Source: Durusdinium trenchii (Eukaryota; Sar; Dinophyceae; Suessiales; Symbiodiniaceae). Taken from it: a stretch of 64,000 bases of DNA. Shown piece after piece: positions 31,871-43,050 of the stretch (position 1 is its first letter; each line of letters starts with the position of its first letter). The notes under the pieces were generated by a model that was not told the origin of the DNA, did not search any database, and saw nothing but the letters and a program-made list of their open reading frames with translations. Both the position numbers and the translations under genes were made by a program. The stretch is from NCBI GenBank assembly GCA_963970005.1, contig CAXAMN010026805.1, forward strand, positions 828-64,827. Direction: 5' to 3'.

Positions 31871-34800
31871 ACGTGGAAATGTTCACTTGTCGAGGATGAT
31901 GATTTCAGAAAGCCATTGATTACGATTGCTGCCCCGTGCCCGACGGGCAGTCATTTGGATCAGTGGCGAAGTGGTTGGGCCGCACAGGTACAGCAACAGT
32001 ATGCCTTGCAACAACCAGGCCGCGCAAGCGGTGAGCGGTTGCCATTGCTGAGAATGGTTCTTATTCAGCAGCGTGTGACTTATTGAACCGCAGTTTCGAG
32101 ACCTGGCAGACATCCTGGCCGAAGAGGCGCCGATGCTGTTTGGCTTCAAAGATGTTGAACTTGATATACCGTCACATGTCGGGGTGCGATCCATGGAGGT
32201 TAAGGGTGCCCATTCTTCCACTCACGTAGGGACTAAACACCACCCCTTTGTGACTCCTGATATACAAGTTCTTTTTGTTTTTTCTCTACTTGGCCTGTGC
32301 CGATGATGCATTTCAATTTTGTTTTGTTGTTGTTGATTCATTGTGCTAGGGCGTGCTGACAAATTCTGACAAACTTCAAAGAAGTGGGGTGCGTTGTAAG
32401 AAATCGTAGATGACCTATACCTTTGTGCAACCTTCGAATTGTGCGGATGCAATATCTAGTTCAAACGATGTCTCCCTTGCAGGGTACGAGTCGACACAAG
32501 TGTCGTTCCACGCAGAGTTGCATGTTTGGCAGCTTGGCCCTGCTTCGCTGTCCCGGTTCACTGTTTCGACCGGTTCTAGTCTGCTGTGGTCCCGGCTGCT
32601 GGTCCTTCTCTTGTTGCTGCTCAACATCACACCCCGCGCTTTCAAGGTTGCAATTGCAAGCTTTGATGCAGTTGTTGTAATTGACACTCACATTGCCACA
32701 TCCTGGTGCTTCCCGACTTCGGTTTTTCAGCTCCTTCGAACTTCCGGGTCTTCATTGCCTTCGGTGCCTCCCGACTTCAGTGCCGCCTGCGTGCCGCCCG
32801 ACGGCAGGTGGAGAAGCTGGGTGGCAAGGCTCACTTTTGCTTCACGTCCGACCGCCCAAGCGAGATCTCTCGCCCGAACCTCCGGCGTCTGCGGTTCTGC
32901 AGTGCGTTCTGCTGGGTTCGTAGGTCGGTTCGTGGTTCTTTTCTTGATGTGTTTTTTTCAGCGAGGGCCAGGGCAAGGGTTGATGTGGCAGCGGCAGCAC
33001 CTGATCGATCTAGTCATCGATCAGGTGCTGAACTTGTCGAAGCATGGTTGAGGTTACTTGCATGCTAATGTTGATTGTTGCTGGGTCTTGTTTTGTCGAA
33101 TTGTGTGGCCGTCGCTTTCATTGCGTTTCACAAGTTGGGAAGATCGCGGACTTACCCCACACAGACGGGTAATGAGCACAGACTGGTAAAGTGGCTGATT
33201 GCCGTCCATTCGACTGGCAGTTTCGTTTGAGCCTTCATGTTGGCTAGCTTGTTGTGTGTTTCTGCAGTGTCAATGCTGAAGCAGCCTAAGCATTGAAACC
33301 CCCATCGTTTGGTTTCACAGACATTCGTGCTCATTACTTGCCAAGTCAATCCTTGAACTCCTGGCCTTTTTCTTGCACATGTTTTTCCACAACCTAGACT
33401 CCAACACCCAAACTTCCATGGATTTCCCACTGAGGCCCGTGATTAGCGATGGTGAATCGCAGGGGTGCAAAGCCATGAGATATTCTCTGGTCAGCCGTGA
33501 GGTGCACCGTCTTCGCTCGCTCGTACGCTCGTCCGAACCGTGTCGTACCACGGCGCCTGGGTTCTTCGACTGAATGTTCGGTGGGGCCAGGTGATCACGG
33601 ACTGCATTGAGGTTATGCACGAGGGCTACCATGCCGACGCCATTATCACGCTGGGCGGCTGCGATAAGTGCCATCCTCAAGCGCCGCTTAACATCGCCGC
33701 GCGATGTTGGGGTCTTGAAAACAGCCCAGGATATTTTGTTTGCTTCTGTGGGCCAAATTCTGAACCAAACAATGTAAACTGTTGATCAGTAAAGCCTCGT
33801 AAAACTCTTCTGGTAGGGGGGCTTTATTCATCAACAGTCCACAGTCTACACTCTTGGACCGTTCGTAGACCGTACGACCAGAAACGTCCTGGATCAAGAA
33901 ATGTTCGTTCCGGCTGCCAGGAGCGTCCCCGCTGCGGTGATGCCACTGGCCCGCAAGGCCGGCTCGTGCTGCGCGGTGCTGCGCGGTGCTCGCGGTGCTC
34001 GCGGTGCTCGTACTTTGTGTTGCCAAACCGTGGTTGATTTCGAAGCGCAACGGTCTGTCTGTCTATCTGGTCTTCCATCGAGGACTTGCTGGGTTTATCT
34101 CTGTTTGGTGGACCTGCACTGTCCGGACCCAGTTGTGAGCAGAGGCGAGACAGTTGTGGCCGAACCGGAAAACGCGCCGAGGCCGGGCCTTCATCCCGGA
34201 TGCCGGAAACGTGGAGCGGATGGCGAGGCCAAAGACGGGAGAGCGAAGACCATGGACACCTGGAGTACTGGACTGGTTAGTTGGAAAGAACCGAGACAAT
34301 GTCAGTGTGAAGATACAGTCCATCGGTTCTTTGAAGCAGCTGTATAGGTGGTGGAGCAGGGCAAAGCGCTGGATCCAGGGAAGGCACAGTTCTTTTCCAG
34401 TTGATCGTTTCATGCTTGTATGTCAGATGTGAAGATCTTGTCGTATTGCAGGTCATGGAAGCCATCGGTGCCTATGGTCAGGGCTTGATTGACCTGGAGG
34501 ACGAGAACGCGAGAACGCGACGCGAACGAACGCGACGAGAACGTTCTCTCGACGAGAACGTTCAGGAGTTGCATCGAGCAGAGTGCCATGGACTTCCAGG
34601 GAGCTGGACCACTCAGATGTTTGGCCTTTGAAAGAGATGTTTCATCGGGCCTTTGAAAGGTGAACATCAATGGCAACTGAGCAAATGATTCCATTCCATT
34701 TCATTCCTTGAAAAAAACGTGTAACGTCCTTGAGAGAGGTGTTTCACTGCCAGAACTGGCCTCCGAACTGAAAGTGGCCGTTCATGCCTGCCAGCTGGCG

Positions 34801-37800
34801 AACCAGGTGGATCTTGCAGTGCAATGTTCACTGCATGTACCATGCCCGAAGCCAAGACGAGCTTGGCACTGGAGAGGTTCAGTGTGCTTTGGCGCAGCCT
34901 CAGGGCTTCTGTGGTTGAAGTCAGCCACCCAGCTTCAGGATTTGGTCCATCTCGTGCATCTCGTGGAATCATTTGATTGAATGTTTCTATCAGCTCCAAA
35001 CTATGAACTGCAGTCTTTGACCATCAAGACTACAATATACTACAATACAGGAACCCGTGCGTCCTCTTGGTCCGATGATTCAGGCCTTGGGTATGGCCTT
35101 GCCTGGTACGGTGCCTGCCCTCAGAGAAGAACCCTCGACCTTCCGCCCGGTCGATGTGCATCGCGGCGACCTACGCGGCCTCAAGGCCAGCAAGCCCGCG
35201 GCGACGCGGGACGATCCTCGTTCCGTGACGGAACGGAAGCGGCAGGTGGCTGTGGGGAACGAAAGCGCGGTGGCTGTGGCGGTGTTAGAGACATTGGGAG
35301 CGAGCTCTGAAGGGAGAAGGTGAGATGAAGAGTGGAATTCTTGGGTTGGTCAAAAAGAACGTTGGTAAACCTGAGACGCTTGGAAGACCTTGCTGGTGGA
35401 ATTGACAGCGCCGGGCCCCATTGGGCCCCCTTTCAGGACTGCGCAGCTGTCGTTGCAGCACTTTTTTCGCTGGCAGAGAAGGGGTTGCTTCGCCCTCAGG
35501 ACAGACATTTTGGCTCAAGGGTGAAGGCAACACTGTTGCCTACAGGTGATTGAAAAAGCTCACGCCCATAGGCCTCCCTTTTGTGAACATCGCTATGGCG
35601 CATCCTATGGAGGAAGAGTACGTGATGCTTGAGACCTTCACTGAGGCCGAGCCTGGAGCGGCTGCGGACCCAACTTTGGACGCTGAGGTGGCTACTGTGG
35701 ATAGCCCAATTTTTGCGCCGCTCAATGAGGAGGCGGATGCTGCCTCCATGGCCCTCCGTCATGCAGAGGGTGAGGCGGCTCGTGGCGCACATGGAGGACT
35801 TGAAGGTGAAACAGGTGGCCTTGGAAGATGCTGACAAGGGCGTTGACCTCCCCATGGAGAAACCAAGGCTCCCTCGGCACCTGGTGCCTCTGGCCCAGAT
35901 GTCGGGGGGAAGCCCCCACGGCGGCTGCTGCCCCTGCTGACGCTGCACCGATGCCGCTGGCTGAGCCTCCAGGGCCGCCGGCAGCTCCTTCCTTCAACGT
36001 GCCCTCCGACCTCTTCACTATGCCTTACGAACAGTAATTATTCTCCGTTCGTCCCGAAATCTGCTTGGTGGGGTTGCAGTGATGCTAGTGCCTTGGCCAT
36101 GAGGGATGCATATGTTGGGGGCTGGCGCGCGGACATCTCCCAACCAACCAAAGATGTGGTCCACTGGTTCCACTACAAGATTGAGCCACGTCAACACCCA
36201 TAACCATTCAGAAACGCATTGCGGCCTTGGAGCTTCTGGGCACCCTGCTGCCCTGTAAGCACCTGATCTCCCGGCAAGGGGGGGTCCCAGGCAGAATCCG
36301 ACTGCCTGTTGGAAGTGACAACTCCGGCAATATCTTTAGCCTCTTGAACCTCTCCTCCAAGAAGCCGCACACTGCTGCCCTCCTGATGGAGCTGGTACTG
36401 ACATTGCATCGTGAGGGATGTAGCCGGGCTCCTAGCAACACCTGGGCGCCCACTCTCCGGACTTTCAAGGATTTGTCCCGGACCGCCGGCTACCGGCTCC
36501 GGTGGACTTATTTTTTTTTCTTTAGCACCGCGACTGCTGTCGAACACTGCTTTTTCCTAGCTTCCCACCCAAGATCCCGTGACCGGATCCGGTGGGAGTC
36601 CTCCTGACCCCTTATTCTCTGGGCTCCCGGCCAGGCGCTTTGTGCCCTGCAGGAGACCCAAAGGGTGTGTCAGGCCTTGGTGGGTGATTGAAACTGCCTG
36701 CCACACCTTTGTGAGCAGATTGCTCACTGGTCTCTGACAGACTGAAACAGGGTCCGAGGAGGACCCTTGCACAACCCAAAGCGTTCTGACAAAAGCCAGC
36801 CTGCTCTTTTGTGCTCTTGGGATGTTTTTGACATTTGGGTACATATGATCATGTGTTGAAGAAAGGAATTCTGAAAAAACGGGCGTTCGCTCTTTTTCAA
36901 TGTTCTTCTTTAGACGCCTTAAGGTCAGCACGGAAAATCATTACGAAGAAGGCACGTCTTGAGCAGGGTGGAGCCGGGAAGAGTGATTGAGTCAGTTGCG
37001 AGGCTCTGGAGAATGCCGTCGCGGTCGTTTATGTCCGTATCTCAGTGAGGCAAAAAAGAACGTTTTTGGAGCGTTTTTCATTGAGAAGAAAGAGGCAGTT
37101 GTACTTGAGAGTAAACCGGCTCAGCATTGTTTGCACTTTCCGACTCCGGCCTCATTTTTCCTTGTAAACGTTTGGAAAAAGTGAGATACAGCTAGTATCT
37201 CTGACATTCAGAGGGACTTCTTGAGTGAGGCTTTGGGTGGCAGCACCAATGCCGTTCTGCACACCCTTGCGATCGCGCACGAGGCCGACAGATGTCAATT
37301 GATGGCTGGACTGGACTCAAGCGACATCAGGCTGGCATACCAGAGAGCGAGTTCAACATCGAGGAAGACGAACGTTGCCAAACGCGTACGACTCGTACCG
37401 ACGACGACGTCGGTTACGTGCAAGCCAAACCCCTGGAACCCAAAGCCCTGGCCTGGTGGCAGAGTTGAGTTCTTTTCTCGCTCCGTTTTCCCTGTTGGAT
37501 TCTATTGCCCATTACATCTATAGTCTATGACTACTTACCGACTAGCAATCCACACATGTTTCCTTCAAACATCACCTTGCCATCCATTCACGCCGACCAC
37601 CGCCCACCGCCCACCGACCCCCACGACCCCCGCCCACCGCTCGGTGCGCTGTGTGACCTCGGTGGATCCGATCGATCGGCCTCGACCGGAGGATTTCCAT
37701 CGAGTTGGCCAAAGAGTGCCTCTCATCGGGAACGTCTCGCCTCACGGAAGGCACGCTCGCTTTACGGTCGCTTCGTTCCACCAAGCATGGTGGTCATGTG

Positions 37801-40800
37801 GTTGAACTGGTGAGAGGCAGGGCGGTGGAACACGCCAGTTTCAGAAGTTCCGGCGGAAACGTGGACCGTGCCTTTTTTGTTTTCAGATATCACATGAGCG
37901 ACCTGGACAAGATCGGCGGAGTACCAGTCGTCATGCGGGAGCCTCCGAGCCCTATTCGCCGGTCGTCTGCTGTTGTTTTTGCAAAGCTTGGCTCGATGGA
38001 GAGCTGAAGTTCATGTGTTTTTTTCATTGCACACGCCTGTTCCAGGCATCAGGAAAGGGATTTCACCCGAGTATAGGCCCTACAGTCAGGAATTTTCAGA
38101 GTTAGAAAGTGAGTCCAGGAGCTGCTGGATGCTGGCCTTGTACATGGGGACTGCATGACAGTGACTGGCAGGCCCTGACTCGGTCTCGTGGTCAATCGGG
38201 TCTGGCGCAGTGACGATGAAGCACCCACAGGTTTGTGCGAACGTTTTCCAGTGGACCATGTGGTACTGCAGCGTGCAACGTTCGCAAAACCATCGCTGGC
38301 GCGAACGGGTTGCCAGGACGGTGGCCGAGAATCTCGCGGGCACACCTTCTGCTGCTTGGAACACGAGGGGATGGGATGGGATGTTTTATGTGTTTTTTTC
38401 CAGCACCTATGCGAGCTTGGAGCTTCAATGAAGCGAAGAGCCCACGAGTTGTGTGGTCTGTAGAAGGATCTGATTGAATCTGAATCTCTCATTATGGCTG
38501 TGTGACAACTCGGAGCCCTAATTCACTGGTAGGTTGACCCCCCTCCGCTTTTGGACCTGCAGCCGTAGCATCGCGCATCGCTGCTTTGCCTCCCCCTCCC
38601 TTCGCGATCTAGACGAAATTCGCTTCGGTGCTTTGGGTGTGTTCTTCTCACAGAGCTGGTGCATGAAAGCTGCCCCTTTTTGGAGCGAAGCCCGTTTTTT
38701 CCGTCGGGTGGCGCCGCGGACGTGGACGGCGCGAGCTGGAGGTGGCCGCTTTGGGACTTCAAGACGTCTTGTATCCCGTGACCAAACCCTTGGTGCTTCG
38801 CTCAGTTGCTCCCGTCCTCAGTTGCGACCCGGTTTCGAGTTGGGATTTTGGTCCACCTGCGAAGCGGCTGGAGCGACGACGCCGGAACGTTGGCCCGTTG
38901 GCTCGTGAGGCGCCAGCAGGAAATCACATCTTGGTTTGCGGCCGAGTTTCACAGCAAGTTTCAGCAAGTCGCAGCTGGTCTTCCCGTTCTTGTCACACCA
39001 AGTTTCAGCTCCCAAACATTGTGCTTTGAGGTGTTGAAAGGAAATCTGGCTCCAGAGTCTGCTGCCTCTCACCCAATCTGCTCGACTTGCGCGCGCGCGT
39101 GGTCGGCGTGAGTCGGATCTGTCAATCGCTCCTCCTGTGTGACTCTTGAGGTTTGCAAGCTCTCGGGGAAGACAGACATCGAGCTTACGGGTGCCTTTGC
39201 GGACAGTTGGAACATGTTGGACCCCAAACCGGTCTTATTTCCAGCCTAAAACGGAGCCTAAAACAGAATATTATTTTTGATATATTGATATTTGTTTATA
39301 TTTATTTATTATATACTTTTTTGTTTTTGGGATGCGTCTTCTTTGTGCAGCTCCCCAGGTCCTGCTCGCTGCTTCGACGACGAGGACCCTTCAAAGTCCG
39401 TCCGTCGTGTGAGCTTCTGACGACGAGCCTCTCGACGGCTTCGATGTTAGGATGCTGCCTTTGAAGCGATCATGGCTGGAAAGATACAGAAGGGTGCCAG
39501 GCACTGAGGCTGTGTTGCCACACCGATTTCTGGCCAACGATTTTTGTCTTGTCTGGACTTGTGAAAAAGAACCGCTCGTGCGGTTTGTTGCTTGGGCTGG
39601 CTGGCTGGCTGGCTGGCTGGTTGGTTGGTTGGTTTATGTTGGTTTTGCTCAGAAAACCGTGGAGGATCTCTCTGCTTTGGCCGCTTTGGCCGCTTCCGCT
39701 CACGGCTCTCGTCCAAGGACGTTCTGGTGATCCGCTACGAAGGTCCAAAGGGATCTCCGGGGATGCCAGAGGCCGGCGAGGACCGGACTCCAAGGAGCAA
39801 ACATTGCTCCCTTCGTAGCGTACGGCCCAGGAGCCCTATAGTAAGTAGCGTCCTTCTTGCTCTGTTCGTAGCTCTGGACATCTATCAAAAGCACAAAGGC
39901 CTTCTAATATTGAGTCGATGTTTTCTATTTGAATCGCCATGAATTGATGACGGTCGGCGTGTTTCGGCTCGTGGCTCTGCTACTGCCGGCTCAGATGCTC
40001 AGCCCTGGATCGGCCTTGGTGGGCGCTGGGCTCGGAAAGCATGTGGCCTTGGTCACCGATGGTCGCTTTAGGCACGAGATCTGGCTGGGTCATGGCACCG
40101 CGGATCGGGCTCGGGCTCGGGCTCGGTTGACCTTGGTAGGTTGATCTCCCCAGTTGACCTTTTCGGTTCATCCTTTTCCTTCCTTTTTCCTCGGCGAACT
40201 TCCACTGGAACTCGAGTGACTCCAGTGACTCGGTTTTTGAAAGGGTGATCTGTGTTGGGCATGCGTGCCACTGGAGTTTTTTTGCATGTTTTGTTTGGCA
40301 TGTCTTTTCTGATTTTTTCAATTGTTGTCTGAAACAAATCACCCAATCATTACCCATCTCTTGAAGAACCGCTCCACTACTCCACTGCTTGGCCGACTGG
40401 CCGTTCACCCTCTCCCTTCTCGCTTGGCCAGTGGCGCTTCCCATGGGATCATGGTGGGCCACGTGACGCCGGAGGCGGCGCCGTCCGAAACCCGTTTCGG
40501 TCCATTCCACTGTCGGTTTTCCAACCTAAAGAAGTCTCTTCAAGTCAAGGTCAAGCTCCTAAAAGTCGTGAAGTTCGCCAACTCGCTTGTTCAGCTCGGC
40601 TTTTTGAGTCCACTTTTATGTACCCCTAGTATGCAACAGCATCTTCATTACATGTACATTCAACCAGTCGCGTGTCACCAAGGGTGTTCAACATGTTCAT
40701 CCCGTCCACGACCACATTGGCTCAAGAAAATTGGGCGTCCGCTCGGTTTTCTTCAGGGTGCCGCTTTGACGTGCTGTGTGCGTCCCTGCTTTCGTCGCTT

Positions 40801-41737
40801 TCTCGCTTCCGCACCTTTCGCTCACGCGCTTCCGCTCGTTCGTGTGCCTTCTCGCCTTCGTTCGTTCGGCTTGCATCCATTCGCAACGGGTACCCGTCCT
40901 TCGGACTCCCGTCGCACTCGTTAACATAAGTCGGGCCGCTAGGGATCTTGCACACTTGTTTCATTCACTGCCATTTGAAAGAATCTCTTGGGCAACTTCC
41001 TACTTACCCGGCGGCTTAACCAACTCATTTTTTGTTTTTTAAAGCGATTCGCAAAGCTTGCGACACGAACGACCGGTGAAGCTTGCTTCTTTTCGTTCGC
41101 TGCGCTGGCCGACTGGTGTGGAGGCTGCAGCTGGCGGACCCATTGGCCTTTTGGTGGATGGTGACATGGTGACCGTGTCCCTCGACGAGCGCATTTCGCG
41201 ATCGGAGATGCCCAATGAAAGCTGATTGGTTTTGAGATTCTCAACGTCTCTCAAAGTTCTGAGGCCACAGATCAAAACCACATGAACTCGCCCGGTGTTT
41301 CCTCCTTCCGACCGGTTTCCTCCCAGGCGCCCGGCGCGGCGCGAGCTCTCCGTGGCGCTCTCGGAGAAGGAGCTGGCCGCCCGGCGCCGCGAGTGGCGCG
41401 CGCCGGCGCCGAAGCCGGGGCGTCCCAGGAGGGGGTCCGACTGGATATCCGGGGCTGGGGAAGTCTGTGTGGTGGTGGGGGAGTCTGTGTGGGGGGGGGT
41501 GTTGGAAAAAAGAGAGTGCTAGTGCTGTCAGTGACATGGTCTTGGACCATGTGCTGAGCTCCAAGGCCGGGATCCTTTGGCACGCTGGGAAAGTATGCAT
41601 CACAGGTCGCCCGGCGGAGACGGGGCGGAGACGGGGCGGAGACGTGTGACGGTTGCGGTGTCGGGTGGTCGTGGTGGTCGCTGATTTGGAATCCACTTGA
41701 GGTGAGGTCAGCCCATGTTGGAGCAACAACATCGTGA
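31871..41737 (+). CDS. ILVD/EDD-family dehydratase, nearly thirty exons (dihydroxy-acid dehydratase-like)
   Basis: The family removes water from dihydroxy acids with an Fe-S cluster; dihydroxy-acid dehydratase makes valine/isoleucine precursors, usually in plastids. Family blocks occur in order: KPLITIAAP, SNSMPCNN (first cluster Cys), LADILAE, EKLGGKAHF, SDGESQGCKAMRYS, LGGCDK (second Cys and the usually carbamylated Lys), VPAAVMPLAR, LSLFGGPALSG, MEAIGAYGQG, GSCSAMFTACTM (third Cys), ALGGSTNAVLH, DLDKIGGVPVVM, VHGDCMTVTG, GNLAPESA, GPARCFDDED, VIRYEGPKG, GAGLGKHVALVTDGRF, GASHGIMVGHVTPEA, GGPIGLLVDGD, SEKELAARR, SAHVGATTS-stop. Phase-matched exons: 31871-31935, 31988-32018, 32094-32126, 32808-32845, 33435-33501, 33591-33667, 33921-33957, 34083 on, 34281-34306, 34452-34499, 34566-34590, 34807-34850, 35084-35110, 37212-37286, one ending 37750, 37887-37938, 38119-38171, 38317-about 38339, 38736/38742-38792, 38910-38933, 39031-39063, 39151-39190, 39359-39384, 39451-39495, 39718-39771, 39995-40071, 40432-40474, 41124-41188, 41327-41413, 41566-41605, 41702-41737. 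Missing: the transit peptide/start and part of the segment at 35.1-37.2 kb. A sugar-acid dehydratase of the same family is the alternative. Confidence 0.9.
33777..33838. repeat. 62 bp inverted-repeat element inside a dehydratase intron
   Basis: AAACTGTTGATCAGTAAAGCC at the left and GGCTTTATTCATCAACAGT at the right are near-perfect inverse complements separated by about 22 bp. It lies wholly within the intron 33,668-33,920. The arms share the TTGATnAnTAAAnCC core of the elements at 21,751 and 45,575. Confidence 0.6.
34500..34565 (+). other. 66 bp GA-AG intron made of CGAGAACG repeats
   Basis: Between exons encoding GLIDLE and ELHRAEC, the intron begins GACGAG and ends GTTCAG. It contains four near-copies of CGAGAACG and the perfect 12 bp palindrome GAGAACGTTCTC. 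Removing it restores the family spacing. It would otherwise be an open frame coding for an unlikely Arg/Glu/Thr run. Confidence 0.6.
35550..36037 (+). pseudogene. Acidic/Ala-Pro-rich frame, probably part of a retroelement relic
   Basis: Lies in the large gap (35.1-37.2 kb) between dehydratase exons. One frame reads MAHPMEEEYVMLETFTEAE and is acidic. After a frame break near 35,770 another frame has a coiled-coil-like VRRLVAHMEDLKVKQVALED, followed by a Pro/Ala tail. It ends just upstream of the RNase H relic at 36,043, so it may be that element's upstream protein. No family motif of its own; the frame breaks show it is not functional. Confidence 0.35.
36043..36470 (+). mobile_element. Retroelement RNase H relic in a dehydratase intron
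   Basis: The + strand encodes WWGCSDASALAMRDAYVGGW (first acidic residue), then VHWFHYKI. After a short break come RIAALELLGTLL (Glu-containing helix), VGSDNSGNIFSLLN (next Asp) and KKPHTAALLMELVLTLHREG. This pattern matches the RNase H domain that follows reverse transcriptase in DIRS-like dinoflagellate retroelements. There is no reverse transcriptase upstream and there is at least one frame break, so it is an old fragment. It is inserted between the dehydratase exons ending at 35,110 and starting at 37,212. Confidence 0.6.
39597..39634. repeat. Compound (GGCT)n(GGTT)n microsatellite
   Basis: Six GGCT units pass into GGTT units within the dehydratase intron 39,496-39,717. Confidence 0.9.
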
Positions 41738-41875
41738 GAGGATGCGGCGCACTGGACATTTGAATTGCGCACATTGGAGCATCGCTTGGGGATTGGCCTT
41801 GCGTGAAAAAGACAACAAAAAGAACGAGCGGTGGCAGAGTGGTGCAAATTCGCTTTCTTTTTTTGAGTCATATTA

Positions 41876-41896
41876 AATACATATATATATATATAT
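41876..41896. repeat. (TA)n microsatellite
   Basis: AT dinucleotide run just downstream of the dehydratase stop codon; no coding signal. Confidence 0.85.
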
Positions 41897-41899
41897 TGA

Positions 41900-43024
41900 A
41901 TCATCATATGAGAGCTACGCAGCGACCGTTTCTGCAGATTCCATTATTGGATTGTTCAGGTACACAGAGTCTATCTCAACGATCCAAGCCTCGAGCGTTT
42001 GGATTTCGGATGCTTCCACATTCCGAGAGGCACTTGGATTCATTCGATTCTTTGTTGTTTACAAGAAACATTTGCGGGATGAACTGCCAGCCACATCTGC
42101 AGGAGACAAGGAGCCAAGGTGTGTCTCCTCACCTCGTTGAAGAGCAGCTTTTGTGTCGTAAGTGCACCCATGCCAAGCAGCTGTAACACAGCTCTCCGCA
42201 GCTATATCAGGACATATCAGGACCATCAAGGAGAAATCATGGATTTATAGTAGCTATGAGCGCCATGAGCGCCGCCTTTGAAGAGAGGGCCCGAAAGCTC
42301 AGCAGTAACGAACATTTAAAGAATTGGGACCGCGCCATGTTTTTTCAGACGTTGCGCTTACTCAACACCCGGCGAATTTCATCATGTTGACGCCCATTTC
42401 GCTGGCCCGTGCCAAGAGTGCAAGTGTGCTCACCCCACGGCGGTTTCGATTGAAGGCGGACCTTTTGTGCATATTTGCGCAAATACTGTGCATGTTTGTG
42501 CCACCCAATTCCACAGCAGCATTACCATGAGCTCCATCCATGCGGGTCCCTCCCCGCCAGACGCCAGAGCAGTCTCCGCAATCTTCCCACAGCGCTATGG
42601 CGGACGACAAGGCCGTGGATGTTCACTTATCCTTAATGTTTTTTGCTTTTAAACTGGGGAGACCACACAAACCACTGGTGGGTACATCTAGACCGATGAG
42701 TGCAGCTTGGGCACGATTTTCAGTTTCTAGCCGAATGAAACCACACTTTCTATGCTCGTTGCAATCAGTGTCCATTCTTCTGTGCACTGGTTAGACCGGT
42801 GACACCGGATACTTTCTCACGACCCGTCAGGTGGAGCGCTTGGCATGGAGTCCGTTGTCGTCTCGTACCCTTTCGCCGGAGGAAGTAGGGTGGCCCAGTG
42901 TTTTTGGGCCCAAATCCTCTATGGTTTGTGTGATTTTTTCCAACATGAACCACGAGCCAAGAGGTATTTCCCTAAATGGACGGTGACCAGTGGGGAATTT
43001 GTTCAGCATCCAGTACTGGTTCGC
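41900..43024. other. Downstream spacer, no supported gene
   Basis: Short competing frames only. A GC-rich patch at about 42,530-42,620 may be an exon on either strand but lacks a recognisable motif. Confidence 0.3.
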
Positions 43025-43050
43025 TCTTGACTCTTGATGCATAAAACCAC
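43025..43050. repeat. Single arm of the inverted-repeat family
   Basis: GACTCTTGATGCATAAAACC resembles the arms at 45,575-45,655. No matching opposite arm is visible nearby, so this would be a broken copy or a chance match. Confidence 0.25.

Noticed and set aside
41810..41850. GGTGGCAGAGTGGTGCAAATTC, resembling the start of a tRNA D-arm
   Set aside because: No T-arm or matching acceptor stem follows; the sequence runs into a T-rich and TA-repeat tract.
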